A DNA stretch of 7,001 nt from Gemmatimonadota bacterium (GCA_019348475.1 JAHWJJ010000084.1:1-7001); one strand, 5' to 3'; positions 1 to 6,847 are shown, counted from the stretch's first letter. Numbers and translations: made by a program. Notes: generated from the letters alone by a model not told the origin.

Positions 1-3000
1 CCAGCGCGGCGGCGTCGAGCGGCCCGCGCAGCTGCTGGGCCGTGGCCAGGTTGTACGAGCGCAGCCCCGGCTGCAGGCGGTCCAGGAACCAGAGCCGCTC
101 CTGCGCGAAGCTGAGCGGCAGCGGCCGCGCGCGCCCGGCGGGGCGCACGGGGGGGAGCGGCGGCAGCCCCGCGCGGCGCAGCGCCTCCACCCGCTCCGCC
201 AGCCGGGCCACGGTGGCCGTCTCGAACATGGCGCGCACCGGCAGCTCCACCCCCAGCGCTGCGCGCACGCGCGAGACCACCTGCATGGCCCGCAGCGAGT
301 GCCCGCCCAGCTCGCCGAAGGCGTCGTCCACCCCCACGCGCTCCACCCGCAGCACCTCGGCCCAGATCTGCGCCAGCACCTGCTCCACCGGCGTGCGGGG
401 GAGGGCGTGGGGCTCCCCCGCGGGTCCGGGCGCCGGGAGCGCCCTGCGGTCCACCTTGCCGTTGGGGGAAAGCGGCAGCCGGTCCAGCGCCACGAAGGCG
501 GCGGGGACCAGGTAGAAGGGGAGCGTCCGCCGCAGGTGCTCGCGCAGCGCGTCCGGCTCCGCCGCGCCCACCACGTACGCCACCAGCCGCTTCTCGCCGT
601 CCTCGCTCTCCCGCGCCACCACCGCGCAGTCTCGGACCCTGGGGTGGCGGCGCAGCGCGGCCTCGGCCTCGCCCGGCTCGATGCGGAAGCCGCGGATCTT
701 CACCTGGTCGTCCAGGCGCCCCAGCACGTCCAGCCCGCCCGCCGGCAGCCGGCACGCGCGGTCGCCGGTGCGGTACAGGCGCGCCCCGGGAACTCCGCCG
801 TACGGGTCGGGGACGAAAGACGCGGCGGTGGCCGCGGGGCGGCCGTGGTAGCCGCGGGCCAGGACGGGCCCGCCCAGGTACACCTCGCCGGGCACCCCCT
901 CGGGGACGGGGCGCATCCGCTCGTCCAGCACCAGCGCGAAGCGCCCGCCCAGCGCCGTCCCCACCGGAACGCGCGGGGCGGCCCCATCCGCCGCCTCCGC
1001 GGTGTGGAGCGTCGCGGTGACCACCCCTTCCGTGGGCCCGTAGAGGTTCAGCAGGCGCGCGGCGCCCGGGGCCCGGTGCCACGCCGCCACCGACGCGGGG
1101 CGCAGCGCCTCGCCCCCTACCAGGGCCAGGCGCACCCGCGCGCGGACCCGCGCCAGCGCCGCCTCGTCCGCGGCCAGGGCGTGCCAGTACGCCGTGGGGG
1201 GGTTGACGACGGTCAGCCCCAGCCGCTCCACGGCGTCCGCGAACTCCGCGGGGCTCCACACCTCCGGCCCGCGGAACGCCACCGCGGCCCCCACGGCCAG
1301 CGGGGCCAGTATCTGCTCGATGGAGGGGTCGAAGGTGATCGCCGCGAAGGCCAGCACGCGGTCCTCGGGGCCCAGCGCGTAGGCGCCGGCCGCGGCGCGC
1401 AGGTGGGCGGCGGCCGCGCCGTGCGGGACGACGACCCCCTTGGGCGTGCCGGTGGAGCCGGAGGTGTAGAGGACGTAGGCGGCGGCCTGGGGGTGGGAGC
1501 GGTCCTCGGGGGCGTGCTCCGGTTGCGCCGCGAGCTCGTCCCGCAGCGCGTCCAGCCGCAGCACGCGCGCGCCGTCCGCCGCGACTGCGCCGGCGGCGCC
1601 GTCGTCGGCCAGCAGCAACGAGGCGGCGGAGTCGCGGAGCAGCAGCGCGATCCGCTCGGCGGGCGAGCCGGGGTCCACCGGGACGTAGGCACCGCCCGCC
1701 TTGAGCACGCCCAGGATGCAGACCAGCAGCTCCGGGCCGCGCTCCATGCACACGCCCACGCGCACCTCCGGGCCCACGCCCCGGCGGCGCAGGAGGTGCG
1801 CGAGCCGGTTCGCGCGCCGGTCCAGCTCTGCGTAGGGCAGCGGCCCCCCGGCGTCCAGCACCGCCGGCGCGTCCGGCGCCCGCTCCGCCTGCGCCTGGAA
1901 GAGCCGGTGGACGCACCCGTCCGCCCGGTACTCCCCGGCCGCGGCGCCCCGCGCCCCTTGCAGGGCCCGGTGCCGCTCCTCGCCGTCCAGCGGATCCAGG
2001 TCGTGGAGCGGGCGCGCGGGATCCGCCGCGATCTCCTCCAGCAGGCGCGCGAAGTGGGCCAGCATCCGGTCCGCCGCGGCGGCGTCCCACAGGTCGGCGT
2101 CGTACTCCATCCGCACCCGCAGCGGCGCCTCGCCCGTGACGGCCAGCGAAAGCGGGACGCCGGTCCTGCGAAAGATCCGGAACCCGCGGCCCAGCCACGC
2201 CTTGCCCAGGTCGCGGAACGGCGCGTCGAAGGGCTGCGGCTGAAAGTCCAGCAGGGTGTCGTAGAGTGCGCCCGGCGCCAGCGCGCTCCACTGCACGATG
2301 TCGGAAAGGCCGGCGTGCTCGTGCGCGGCGAGCGCCGCGGCGCGCTCCCCGATGTCCTCCAGCCAGTCGATCACCCGCGCGGCGGGGGGGATGGGCACGC
2401 GGACGGGGACGGTGTTGATGAGCAGCCCCACCATGGCGTCCGCGCCGTCCGCGCCGCCGGCCCGCCCGCCGCGCACCACGCCGAAGACGGCCTCGCGGCT
2501 CCCGGTGTAGCGTGCCAGCAGGAGCGCCCACGCGCCCTGCACCAGCGTGTTCAGCCAGACGCCCTGCTCGCGCTCGAAGGTGCGCAGCGCGGCCGTGGCG
2601 GCGTCCGAAAGGCGAATCTCACGCTCTCCCGAAGGCGGCTCCGCGTCCGGGTCGCGCGGCGCACCGCGGCTGGGGTGCACCCGCGCGGGCGCGCCCACGC
2701 CGCGCAGCAGTTCCGTCCAGTAGGCCCGGTCCGCGGCGGCGTCGCGCCCGCGCAGCCACGCTACGTGCTCGCGAAACGGGGGGCGCGGCGGGAGCTCCGG
2801 CTCGCCCACCTCGCCCCCGGCGTCGTAGAGCGTGAAGACGTCGCGCAGGACGTGCGAGACCGAGCGGGCGTCCAGGAGGATGTGGTGAAAGCTCCACACC
2901 AGCACGTGCTCGGCGGCGGAAAGCCGGAACAGCGCCAGCCGCACCGGCGGCGCCTCCGCCAGCGCAAAGCCGTGGGCGCGGTCCCGGGCCAGGTGGCGCT

Positions 3001-3331
3001 CCAGCCGCCCCTGCTGCTCCGCGGGGTCCACGTCCGCCCAGTCGTGCCAGGCCAGCTCGGGCCGGAACTCCGCCAGCACCTCCTGCACGGGCTCGGCGAC
3101 GTCGGCCCAGCGAAAGCGCGTGCGAAGGGCGTCGTGCCGGGCCACCACCCGCCACCACGCCCCCTGCAGGCGCTCCCGGTCCACGGCGTCCGCCAGCCGG
3201 CAGACCACCTGCTCCACGTTGATCCCCGACGACGGCGCGCGCAGCGTCTCGGCGAGCATCCCCTGCTGGAGCGGGGTCAACGAATACTCCCCCACTGCCG
3301 GGCCGGGGACGCGGGCCGTCACTGTCGCCAT
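1..3331 (-). CDS. Nonribosomal peptide synthetase, C-A-PCP-C..., 3' part outside the window
   Basis: Modular enzyme that activates an amino acid as its adenylate, holds it as a thioester and condenses it with an upstream acyl donor. The window encodes residues 1-1110 with no stop. C domain about 15-440: LTPLQQGML at 18-26, HHILLDA at 149-155 (both His and the Asp present; usual last Gly is Ala), INTVPVR at 305-311. A domain about 474-975: YTSGSTGTPKG 622-632, FDPS from 667 (Asp668), YGPTE 764-768, YRTGD 853-857, GRLDDQVKIRG 871-881, NGKVDR with Lys959. PCP: GGHSL with phosphopantetheine-accepting Ser1012. A second C domain opens with SFAQERLWFL at 1074-1083 and is cut by the edge. No epimerase lies between PCP and C2, which has the look of an LCL domain. 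Aligning to the GrsA positions gives pocket residues D,P,E,V,L,G,L,V,T plus Lys959, a code I do not recognise. The first module starts with C, so it needs an acyl donor on another protein. The start is fixed by a Shine-Dalgarno sequence 8 nt upstream. Confidence 0.96.
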   Translation of the reverse strand, partial: MATVTARVPGPAVGEYSLTPLQQGMLAETLRAPSSGINVEQVVCRLADAVDRERLQGAWWRVVARHDALRTRFRWADVAEPVQEVLAEFRPELAWHDWADVDPAEQQGRLERHLARDRAHGFALAEAPPVRLALFRLSAAEHVLVWSFHHILLDARSVSHVLRDVFTLYDAGGEVGEPELPPRPPFREHVAWLRGRDAAADRAYWTELLRGVGAPARVHPSRGAPRDPDAEPPSGEREIRLSDAATAALRTFEREQGVWLNTLVQGAWALLLARYTGSREAVFGVVRGGRAGGADGADAMVGLLINTVPVRVPIPPAARVIDWLEDIGERAAALAAHEHAGLSDIVQWSALAPGALYDTLLDFQPQPFDAPFRDLGKAWLGRGFRIFRRTGVPLSLAVTGEAPLRVRMEYDADLWDAAAADRMLAHFARLLEEIAADPARPLHDLDPLDGEERHRALQGARGAAAGEYRADGCVHRLFQAQAERAPDAPAVLDAGGPLPYAELDRRANRLAHLLRRRGVGPEVRVGVCMERGPELLVCILGVLKAGGAYVPVDPGSPAERIALLLRDSAASLLLADDGAAGAVAADGARVLRLDALRDELAAQPEHAPEDRSHPQAAAYVLYTSGSTGTPKGVVVPHGAAAAHLRAAAGAYALGPEDRVLAFAAITFDPSIEQILAPLAVGAAVAFRGPEVWSPAEFADAVERLGLTVVNPPTAYWHALAADEAALARVRARVRLALVGGEALRPASVAAWHRAPGAARLLNLYGPTEGVVTATLHTAEAADGAAPRVPVGTALGGRFALVLDERMRPVPEGVPGEVYLGGPVLARGYHGRPAATAASFVPDPYGGVPGARLYRTGDRACRLPAGGLDVLGRLDDQVKIRGFRIEPGEAEAALRRHPRVRDCAVVARESEDGEKRLVAYVVGAAEPDALREHLRRTLPFYLVPAAFVALDRLPLSPNGKVDRRALPAPGPAGEPHALPRTPVEQVLAQIWAEVLRVERVGVDDAFGELGGHSLRAMQVVSRVRAALGVELPVRAMFETATVARLAERVEALRRAGLPPLPPVRPAGRARPLPLSFAQERLWFLDRLQPGLRSYNLATAQQLRGPLDAAAL

Positions 3332-3339
3332 GCGGGGAA

Positions 3340-3347
3340 CACCTTCT
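3340..3347 (-). promoter_or_regulatory. Ribosome binding site of the NRPS gene
   Basis: On the minus strand this reads AGAAGGTG, one base away from AGGAGGTG, and lies 8 nt before the ATG at 3331-3329. Sequence and spacing are both good. This decides the NRPS start over the in-frame upstream GTG, and it puts the LTPLQQGML motif at residue 18, as expected for an N-terminal condensation domain. Confidence 0.75.
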
Positions 3348-3400
3348 GGACTGGATTGGAGCACCGAATGCCTGCCGTACCCGACCGGCGGCTCCCTGCA

Positions 3401-3429
3401 TGGTTAGGCTTAAAGTGGTAGAGAGTCAA
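3401..3429 (-). promoter_or_regulatory. Putative sigma70-like promoter of the NRPS gene
   Basis: On the minus strand a TTGACT hexamer (3429-3424), five of six matches to the -35 consensus, is followed after 17 nt by TAACCA (3406-3401), a poor -10. The stretch is clearly more AT-rich than its surroundings. It would give a 5' leader of about 60 nt before the NRPS start. The -35 overlaps the palindrome at 3425-3444, which would suit repression. The weak -10 keeps confidence low. Confidence 0.33.
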
Positions 3430-3444
3430 GAAAAATTTTCTGAC
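3425..3444. promoter_or_regulatory. Imperfect palindrome, possible operator at the NRPS promoter
   Basis: GTCA-a-GAAAA, one central A, then TTTTC-TGAC: two 9-base complementary arms with one extra A in the left arm. It lies in the most AT-rich patch of the divergent region and covers most of the TTGACT hexamer. The position and symmetry are seen; binding of a regulator is inference. It is directly followed by a smaller dyad, GACC-N6-GGTC, at 3442-3455. Confidence 0.4.
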
Positions 3445-3658
3445 CGATTATGGTCGAGCCTTCTGCCGGGGGTCTGCACGCCGCGGCTCCGTCCGCGAAA
3501 ACGCTGGGCCGGGCGGGGCAACGGAGGGTGGAGAACACGGGTCGTGCCGCGCGGGGCCTGCGCGCGATTCAAGACGTTTACAGGGAAAGCGGCGGGCGGG
3601 AAGGTGCGCGCCAGGGGGGTCGTGCAGGCACGGGGATAGCCGCCGCGCGGAATCTCTT

Positions 3659-3675
3659 GCGGACCGCCGGTCCGC
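3659..3675. promoter_or_regulatory. Perfect 17-bp dyad GCGGACCG-c-CGGTCCGC, possible operator
   Basis: Both 8-base arms match perfectly around a single central C. This is an operator-like form for a dimeric repressor, although the sequence could also form a hairpin in RNA. On the plus strand it sits between a weak TTGCGG hexamer (3657-3662) and TAGTAA (3680-3685), 17 nt apart, so it could lie inside a promoter for the plus-strand gene. That promoter would leave a leader of roughly 350 nt. The dyad is certain; its function is inferred. Confidence 0.4.
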
Positions 3676-4037
3676 GCATTAGTAATCCGGATGAAGCCAT
3701 ACGTTTCATGCCGGTGCTGACGGTGTGCGCGTTCGGATTCCCGGGTATGCGGCCGGGTGTCCGGGACCGCGGCGCCGCGCGGCAGGGCCGCCGGACCGAG
3801 CGGCGCGGTGCGAGCGCCGCTGGTACTCGCCACGGTCGCCCCGGGGGGGCACACCCCGTCCATATGCACGTGCCGCGTCCCGTTCGGATCTGTACGGCGG
3901 CGCCCTGTCCCCGGCATCACCGGCCGCACGGAGGCGCGCCGGGGCCGATCCGCGTCCGCGCCGGCGCCCTTGGATGCCGCTTTCCGAGCCCGGATCCCGA
4001 TGTCGCCACGCGACCCCTGAACCGCCGGCACTGCCAC

Positions 4038-6410
4038 ATGATGCTGCCAACCGAGCCGCTGGCCGGCTTCGCGCGCGACGGGGCACCGGGCCTGCACGGC
4101 GTGGTGCCCGCGCAGGGGGCGCCCGCGGATCCCCCCGAGGCCGCGGCGTTTGCGCCCGCGGCGCGCCTGCGCCTGCCCAACGGGATGACGGTGGTCCCGC
4201 AGAGCCGGGTGGAGGCGGAGCACTTCTACGACGACCTGTTCCGCAAGCGCATCTACCTGCGCCACGGCGTGACGCTGGAGCCCGGCGACTGCGTGTTCGA
4301 CGTGGGCGGCAACATCGGCACCTTCGCGCTCTTCGCGCACTGGCACGCCCCCGGGACCCGGATCTACACCTTCGAGCCGGCCGCGCCCCTGTTCCAGCGG
4401 CTGCGCGCCAACCTGGCGCTGAACGGGGTCCCGGCCCGCGCGTTCGGCTTCGGGATCGGCGAAGCGGAGCGGACGGCGGAGTTCACCTTCTATCCCAACA
4501 GCTCCGGCATGTCGTCCTTCTACGCCGACGCGGAGGAGGAGCGGCAGGTGCTGCGGGTGATGATGGACCGCGAGCGTGTGCGCGGAACGGAGGGGATGGA
4601 CGCGCTGCTGGAGTACGGAGACGAGCTGCTGGAGGAGCGCTTTCGCGGGGAGCGGATGGAGTGCCGGCTGCGCCCGCTGTCGGCGGTGATCCGCGAGGAG
4701 GGGGTGGAGCGCATCGACCTGCTGAAGATCGACGTGCAGAAGGCGGAGCTGGACGTGCTCCGCGGCATCGACGCCGAACACTGGCCCCGCATCCGGCAGA
4801 TCGTGATGGAGGTGCACGACCTGGAGGGACGGCTGGCGGAGGTCGTGCGGCTGCTGGAAGGCCGGGGCTTCCGCGTGGCGGTGGAGCAGGACGAGGCGGT
4901 GGAAGGGTCCATCCTCTTCAACCTCTTCGCCCTCAGCCGCACCGCGCCCCCCCGCCCCCGTGTGCCGGTAGAAGCGGCGGAAGTGACGGCCATGTCCGCC
5001 GCCTTCCTGTTTCCCGGCGTGGGCGAGCAGTACCCCGGGATGGCCCGCGGGCTGTACGGCGCGGAGGCGGTGTTCCGGGCGGAGCTGGACCGCTGCGCCG
5101 GCATCCTGCGGCCGCACCTGGGGGTGGACGTGCGCGAGGCGCTGTTCGCGGATGACGGGGCGCCGCCGCCGGCTCGTGAACCGGCCGCCGCCCCGGGGGG
5201 GATCGACCTTCGCGCCCTGCTGGGGCGTGCCCCCGCCACGGACGCCGCCGCCCGCCTCAATCGCACGGACGTCGCCCAGCCGGTGGTGTTCGCCGTGGGG
5301 TACGCGCTGGCGCGGCTGTGGGAGTCGTGGGGGGTGCGGCCCGCCGCCCTGATCGGGCACTCGCTGGGCGAGTACACGGCGGCCTGCGTGGCCGGCGTGA
5401 TGTCGCTGCAAGACGCTCTGGAGCTGGTGGCGCTGCGCGCGCGGGCCATCCAGGCGCTTCCCGGCGGCGCCATGCTGGCCGTCCCCCTCTCCCCCGGGGC
5501 CCTGGCGCCCTTCCTAGGCGAGGGCGTGGCCCTGGCCGCGGTGAACGCGCCGGAGCTCTGCGTCCTCTCCGGGACGGAGGCCGCCGTCGCCCACGCCGAG
5601 GCCGCGCTCGCCGCCGCGGGGCACGCCGCCCGCCGGCTGGCGGCCACGCACGCCTTCCATTCGCCGCTGATGCGCCCCGCGGCGGAGCGGGTGGCGGCGC
5701 TCGCCACCCGCATGCGGCTGGCGCCGCCGCGCATCCCCGTGCTGTCGAACGTCACCGGCACCTGGCTCTCCGCCGCGGAGGCCACGGATCCGGAGTACTG
5801 GGCGCGGCACCTGGTGAGCACGGTCCAGTTCGGCGGGGGCGCGGCCGAGCTGCTGGCGCAGCCGGGGCGCGTGCTGGTGGAGATGGGGCCCGGCGGGTCG
5901 CTGGGCGCCTTCGTCCGGCAGCAGGCGGCGGCGCGCGGGGCCCCGGTGCCTGCCGCCGTGGCCTCCCTTCCCCACCAGGCCGACGACACCCCGGACGGCG
6001 ACTTCGTGCGCGCCGCGGCGGAGCGGGTGAAGGCGGCGGGCGCGTCCGCGGCCGCCGCGGACGTTCGCCCGGTTCCGCGCTCCTCCGCTCCCGTCGCCGC
6101 GGACTCGTCCGCGGCGGACGAGGCGGCGGATGCGGAGGACGCATACGGCGGCGAGGTGGCGCGGGCACTGGCGGGGATCTGGCGCGAACTGCTGGACGTC
6201 CGCGCCGGCCCGGACGACGACTTCTTCCTGCTGGGCGGACACTCGCTGCTGGCCACCCGGCTCATCGCCCGCGTGCGCGAGGCGTTCGGGGTCCAGATGC
6301 GGCTGCGGACTCTGTTCCAGACCCGCACCGTGGCGGGGATGGCGCGGTGGATCGAGGAGGCCGCCGCCGCCCCGCCGGAGGCGGCACCCCTCGGGGCGCC
6401 CGGGGGATGA
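4038..6410 (+). CDS. FkbM-type methyltransferase / malonyl-type acyltransferase / carrier protein fusion
   Basis: A 790-residue, three-part protein. FkbM-family SAM methyltransferase, about 40-305: FDVGGNIG at 87-94 (SAM-binding loop; usually DVGAN), TFEP with Glu113, LLKIDVQKAE at 228-237. Acyltransferase, about 322-650: FPGVGEQ 325-331 (usually FPGQGSQ), GHSLG 440-444 with nucleophile Ser442, Arg467 exactly 25 residues on (the carboxylate-binding Arg of malonyl transferases), HAFHS 538-542 with catalytic His541; HAFH is the malonyl-CoA motif. An Ala-rich linker of about 50 residues precedes a carrier domain, about 700-775, with DDDFFLLGGHSLLATRL and Ser736. The carrier resembles NRPS carriers more than PKS ones. 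There is no ketosynthase. Likely role: load malonyl on the fused carrier, with FkbM O-methylating that unit or the product. ATGs at 4038 and 4041 are both possible starts; neither has a clear Shine-Dalgarno sequence, and upstream sequence in frame looks non-coding. An internal ATG at 4992 begins the acyltransferase. Confidence 0.93.
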   Translation: MMLPTEPLAGFARDGAPGLHGVVPAQGAPADPPEAAAFAPAARLRLPNGMTVVPQSRVEAEHFYDDLFRKRIYLRHGVTLEPGDCVFDVGGNIGTFALFAHWHAPGTRIYTFEPAAPLFQRLRANLALNGVPARAFGFGIGEAERTAEFTFYPNSSGMSSFYADAEEERQVLRVMMDRERVRGTEGMDALLEYGDELLEERFRGERMECRLRPLSAVIREEGVERIDLLKIDVQKAELDVLRGIDAEHWPRIRQIVMEVHDLEGRLAEVVRLLEGRGFRVAVEQDEAVEGSILFNLFALSRTAPPRPRVPVEAAEVTAMSAAFLFPGVGEQYPGMARGLYGAEAVFRAELDRCAGILRPHLGVDVREALFADDGAPPPAREPAAAPGGIDLRALLGRAPATDAAARLNRTDVAQPVVFAVGYALARLWESWGVRPAALIGHSLGEYTAACVAGVMSLQDALELVALRARAIQALPGGAMLAVPLSPGALAPFLGEGVALAAVNAPELCVLSGTEAAVAHAEAALAAAGHAARRLAATHAFHSPLMRPAAERVAALATRMRLAPPRIPVLSNVTGTWLSAAEATDPEYWARHLVSTVQFGGGAAELLAQPGRVLVEMGPGGSLGAFVRQQAAARGAPVPAAVASLPHQADDTPDGDFVRAAAERVKAAGASAAAADVRPVPRSSAPVAADSSAADEAADAEDAYGGEVARALAGIWRELLDVRAGPDDDFFLLGGHSLLATRLIARVREAFGVQMRLRTLFQTRTVAGMARWIEEAAAAPPEAAPLGAPGG

Positions 6411-6606
6411 AGGCCCCGGCCGCCGCCGGCCACGGCGGATGCCGTCGCGGCGACATGTAGCGCGTCCTGCAGGCGGTGGATCCGGACGTCCCCATCGGGG
6501 TCACGCTGGGTGGCTGGGGATCGCCACGGACGAGCTGCGCACCGTGGACCGGCTGCGGGTCCTGCTCGCATCCACCGCGTTCCCGTACCTGCGGACGCCT
6601 GGATGA
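6407..6606 (+). pseudogene. Decayed remnant of a coupled downstream gene, product unknown
   Basis: An ATG at 6407 overlaps the stop of the preceding gene as ATGA, the usual sign of translational coupling. Its frame gives 17 residues, then TAG at 6458. The same frame goes on as RVLQAVDPDVPIGVTLG until about 6510, where sense continues in another frame as WLGIATDELRTVDRLRVLL and beyond, to TGA at 6604. One missing G in the GGG run at 6508-6510 would join the two parts. Both parts have almost only G/C third positions, like the intact genes and unlike the intergenic DNA. The 3' end meets the left edge of the repeat at 6598, and the stop codon lies inside the repeat. I do not recognise the family. 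It could also be chance open sequence in GC-rich DNA. Confidence 0.35.
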
Positions 6607-6760
6607 TGGAGTGATGGAGTGATGGAGTGATGGCGGCCAGTGCTGGATGCACGGAGTTCGACGGCCGGAGGCGGACCGGATGGGATCGGCAGGATCAAGG
6701 CGTCCCCTGGTAGAGAGGTTGCTGCCGGCGAGGGGACGGGATCCGCATTTTTTTTGGATG
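6598..6760. repeat. Intergenic direct repeat, copy 1 (163 bp)
   Basis: Matches 6848-7001 with two substitutions (A/G at about 6654, C/A at about 6705) and a 9-base length difference confined to the tandem ATGGAGTG tract at its left end. It contains GGATCC and a run of eight T near its right end. I see no gene, transposase or terminal inverted repeat. Open frames through it are Pro/Ser/His-rich and not convincing. It is probably a dispersed intergenic repeat family of the host genome. Confidence 0.9.
6606..6633. repeat. Short tandem repeat, 3.5 units of ATGGAGTG
   Basis: Three exact ATGGAGTG units (6606-6613, 6614-6621, 6622-6629) and a final ATGG. The second copy of the larger repeat has only two units, one lacking an A (6856-6870). 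The number of units therefore varies between copies, as expected from replication slippage. Confidence 0.9.
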
Positions 6761-6847
6761 GGCAGGGATCGAGGTGGCGCGGCGCGGGCCCGCCGGGGTA
6801 CATCATCCACCCGATCGCGATCTGTGAAAGCCCGCCCCGGCTGGACC

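Larger units (their letters stand above)
3332..4037. other. Divergent intergenic control region, about 700 bp, no convincing gene
   Basis: This stretch separates the NRPS from the FkbM-AT-carrier gene. Frames open through it lack the G/C third-position bias of the neighbouring genes, give Arg/His/Cys-rich translations and show no recognisable motif, so I read it as non-coding. It holds an AT-rich patch with a palindrome (3401-3455), a perfect 8+1+8 dyad (3659-3675) followed by the AT-rich TAGTAAT (3680-3686), and a short dyad CGTGC-AG-GCACG (3621-3632). The right-hand 350 bp, before the plus-strand gene, show nothing I can name. The length is large for a bacterial intergenic region and may hold promoters for both genes. 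Confidence 0.6.

Noticed and set aside
299..3421. Plus-strand open frame of 1040 codons across the NRPS
   Set aside because: Antisense shadow in GC-rich DNA: Arg/His/Pro/Gly/Val-rich translation without motifs, while the minus strand gives a perfect C-A-PCP-C protein.
3621..3632. Short dyad CGTGC-AG-GCACG as an operator
   Set aside because: Only 5-bp arms of GC-rich sequence, expected by chance here, and not near a promoter-like element.
3450..4037. Upstream extension of the FkbM-AT-carrier frame back to 3450 or to ATG 3708
   Set aside because: Codons lack the G/C third-position bias, the translation is Arg/His/Cys-rich, and FkbM family sequence begins only after 4038.
3426..5411. Minus-strand open frame of 661 codons
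   Set aside because: His/Arg/Gln-rich shadow opposite the FkbM and acyltransferase parts, with no motifs.
6411..6460. Terminator hairpin after the fusion gene
   Set aside because: GGCC-type self-complementary stretches are present, but there is no T tract and pairing is not distinct from the GC-rich background.
4520..6652. Minus-strand open frame of 710 codons
   Set aside because: Ser/Ala/Arg/Thr-rich shadow of the acyltransferase-carrier part that also runs into the repeat.
6746..6760. T8 run as an intrinsic terminator
   Set aside because: No stable GC stem directly before the T run; the best pairing is ATCC/GGAT around the T run itself, only 4 bp.
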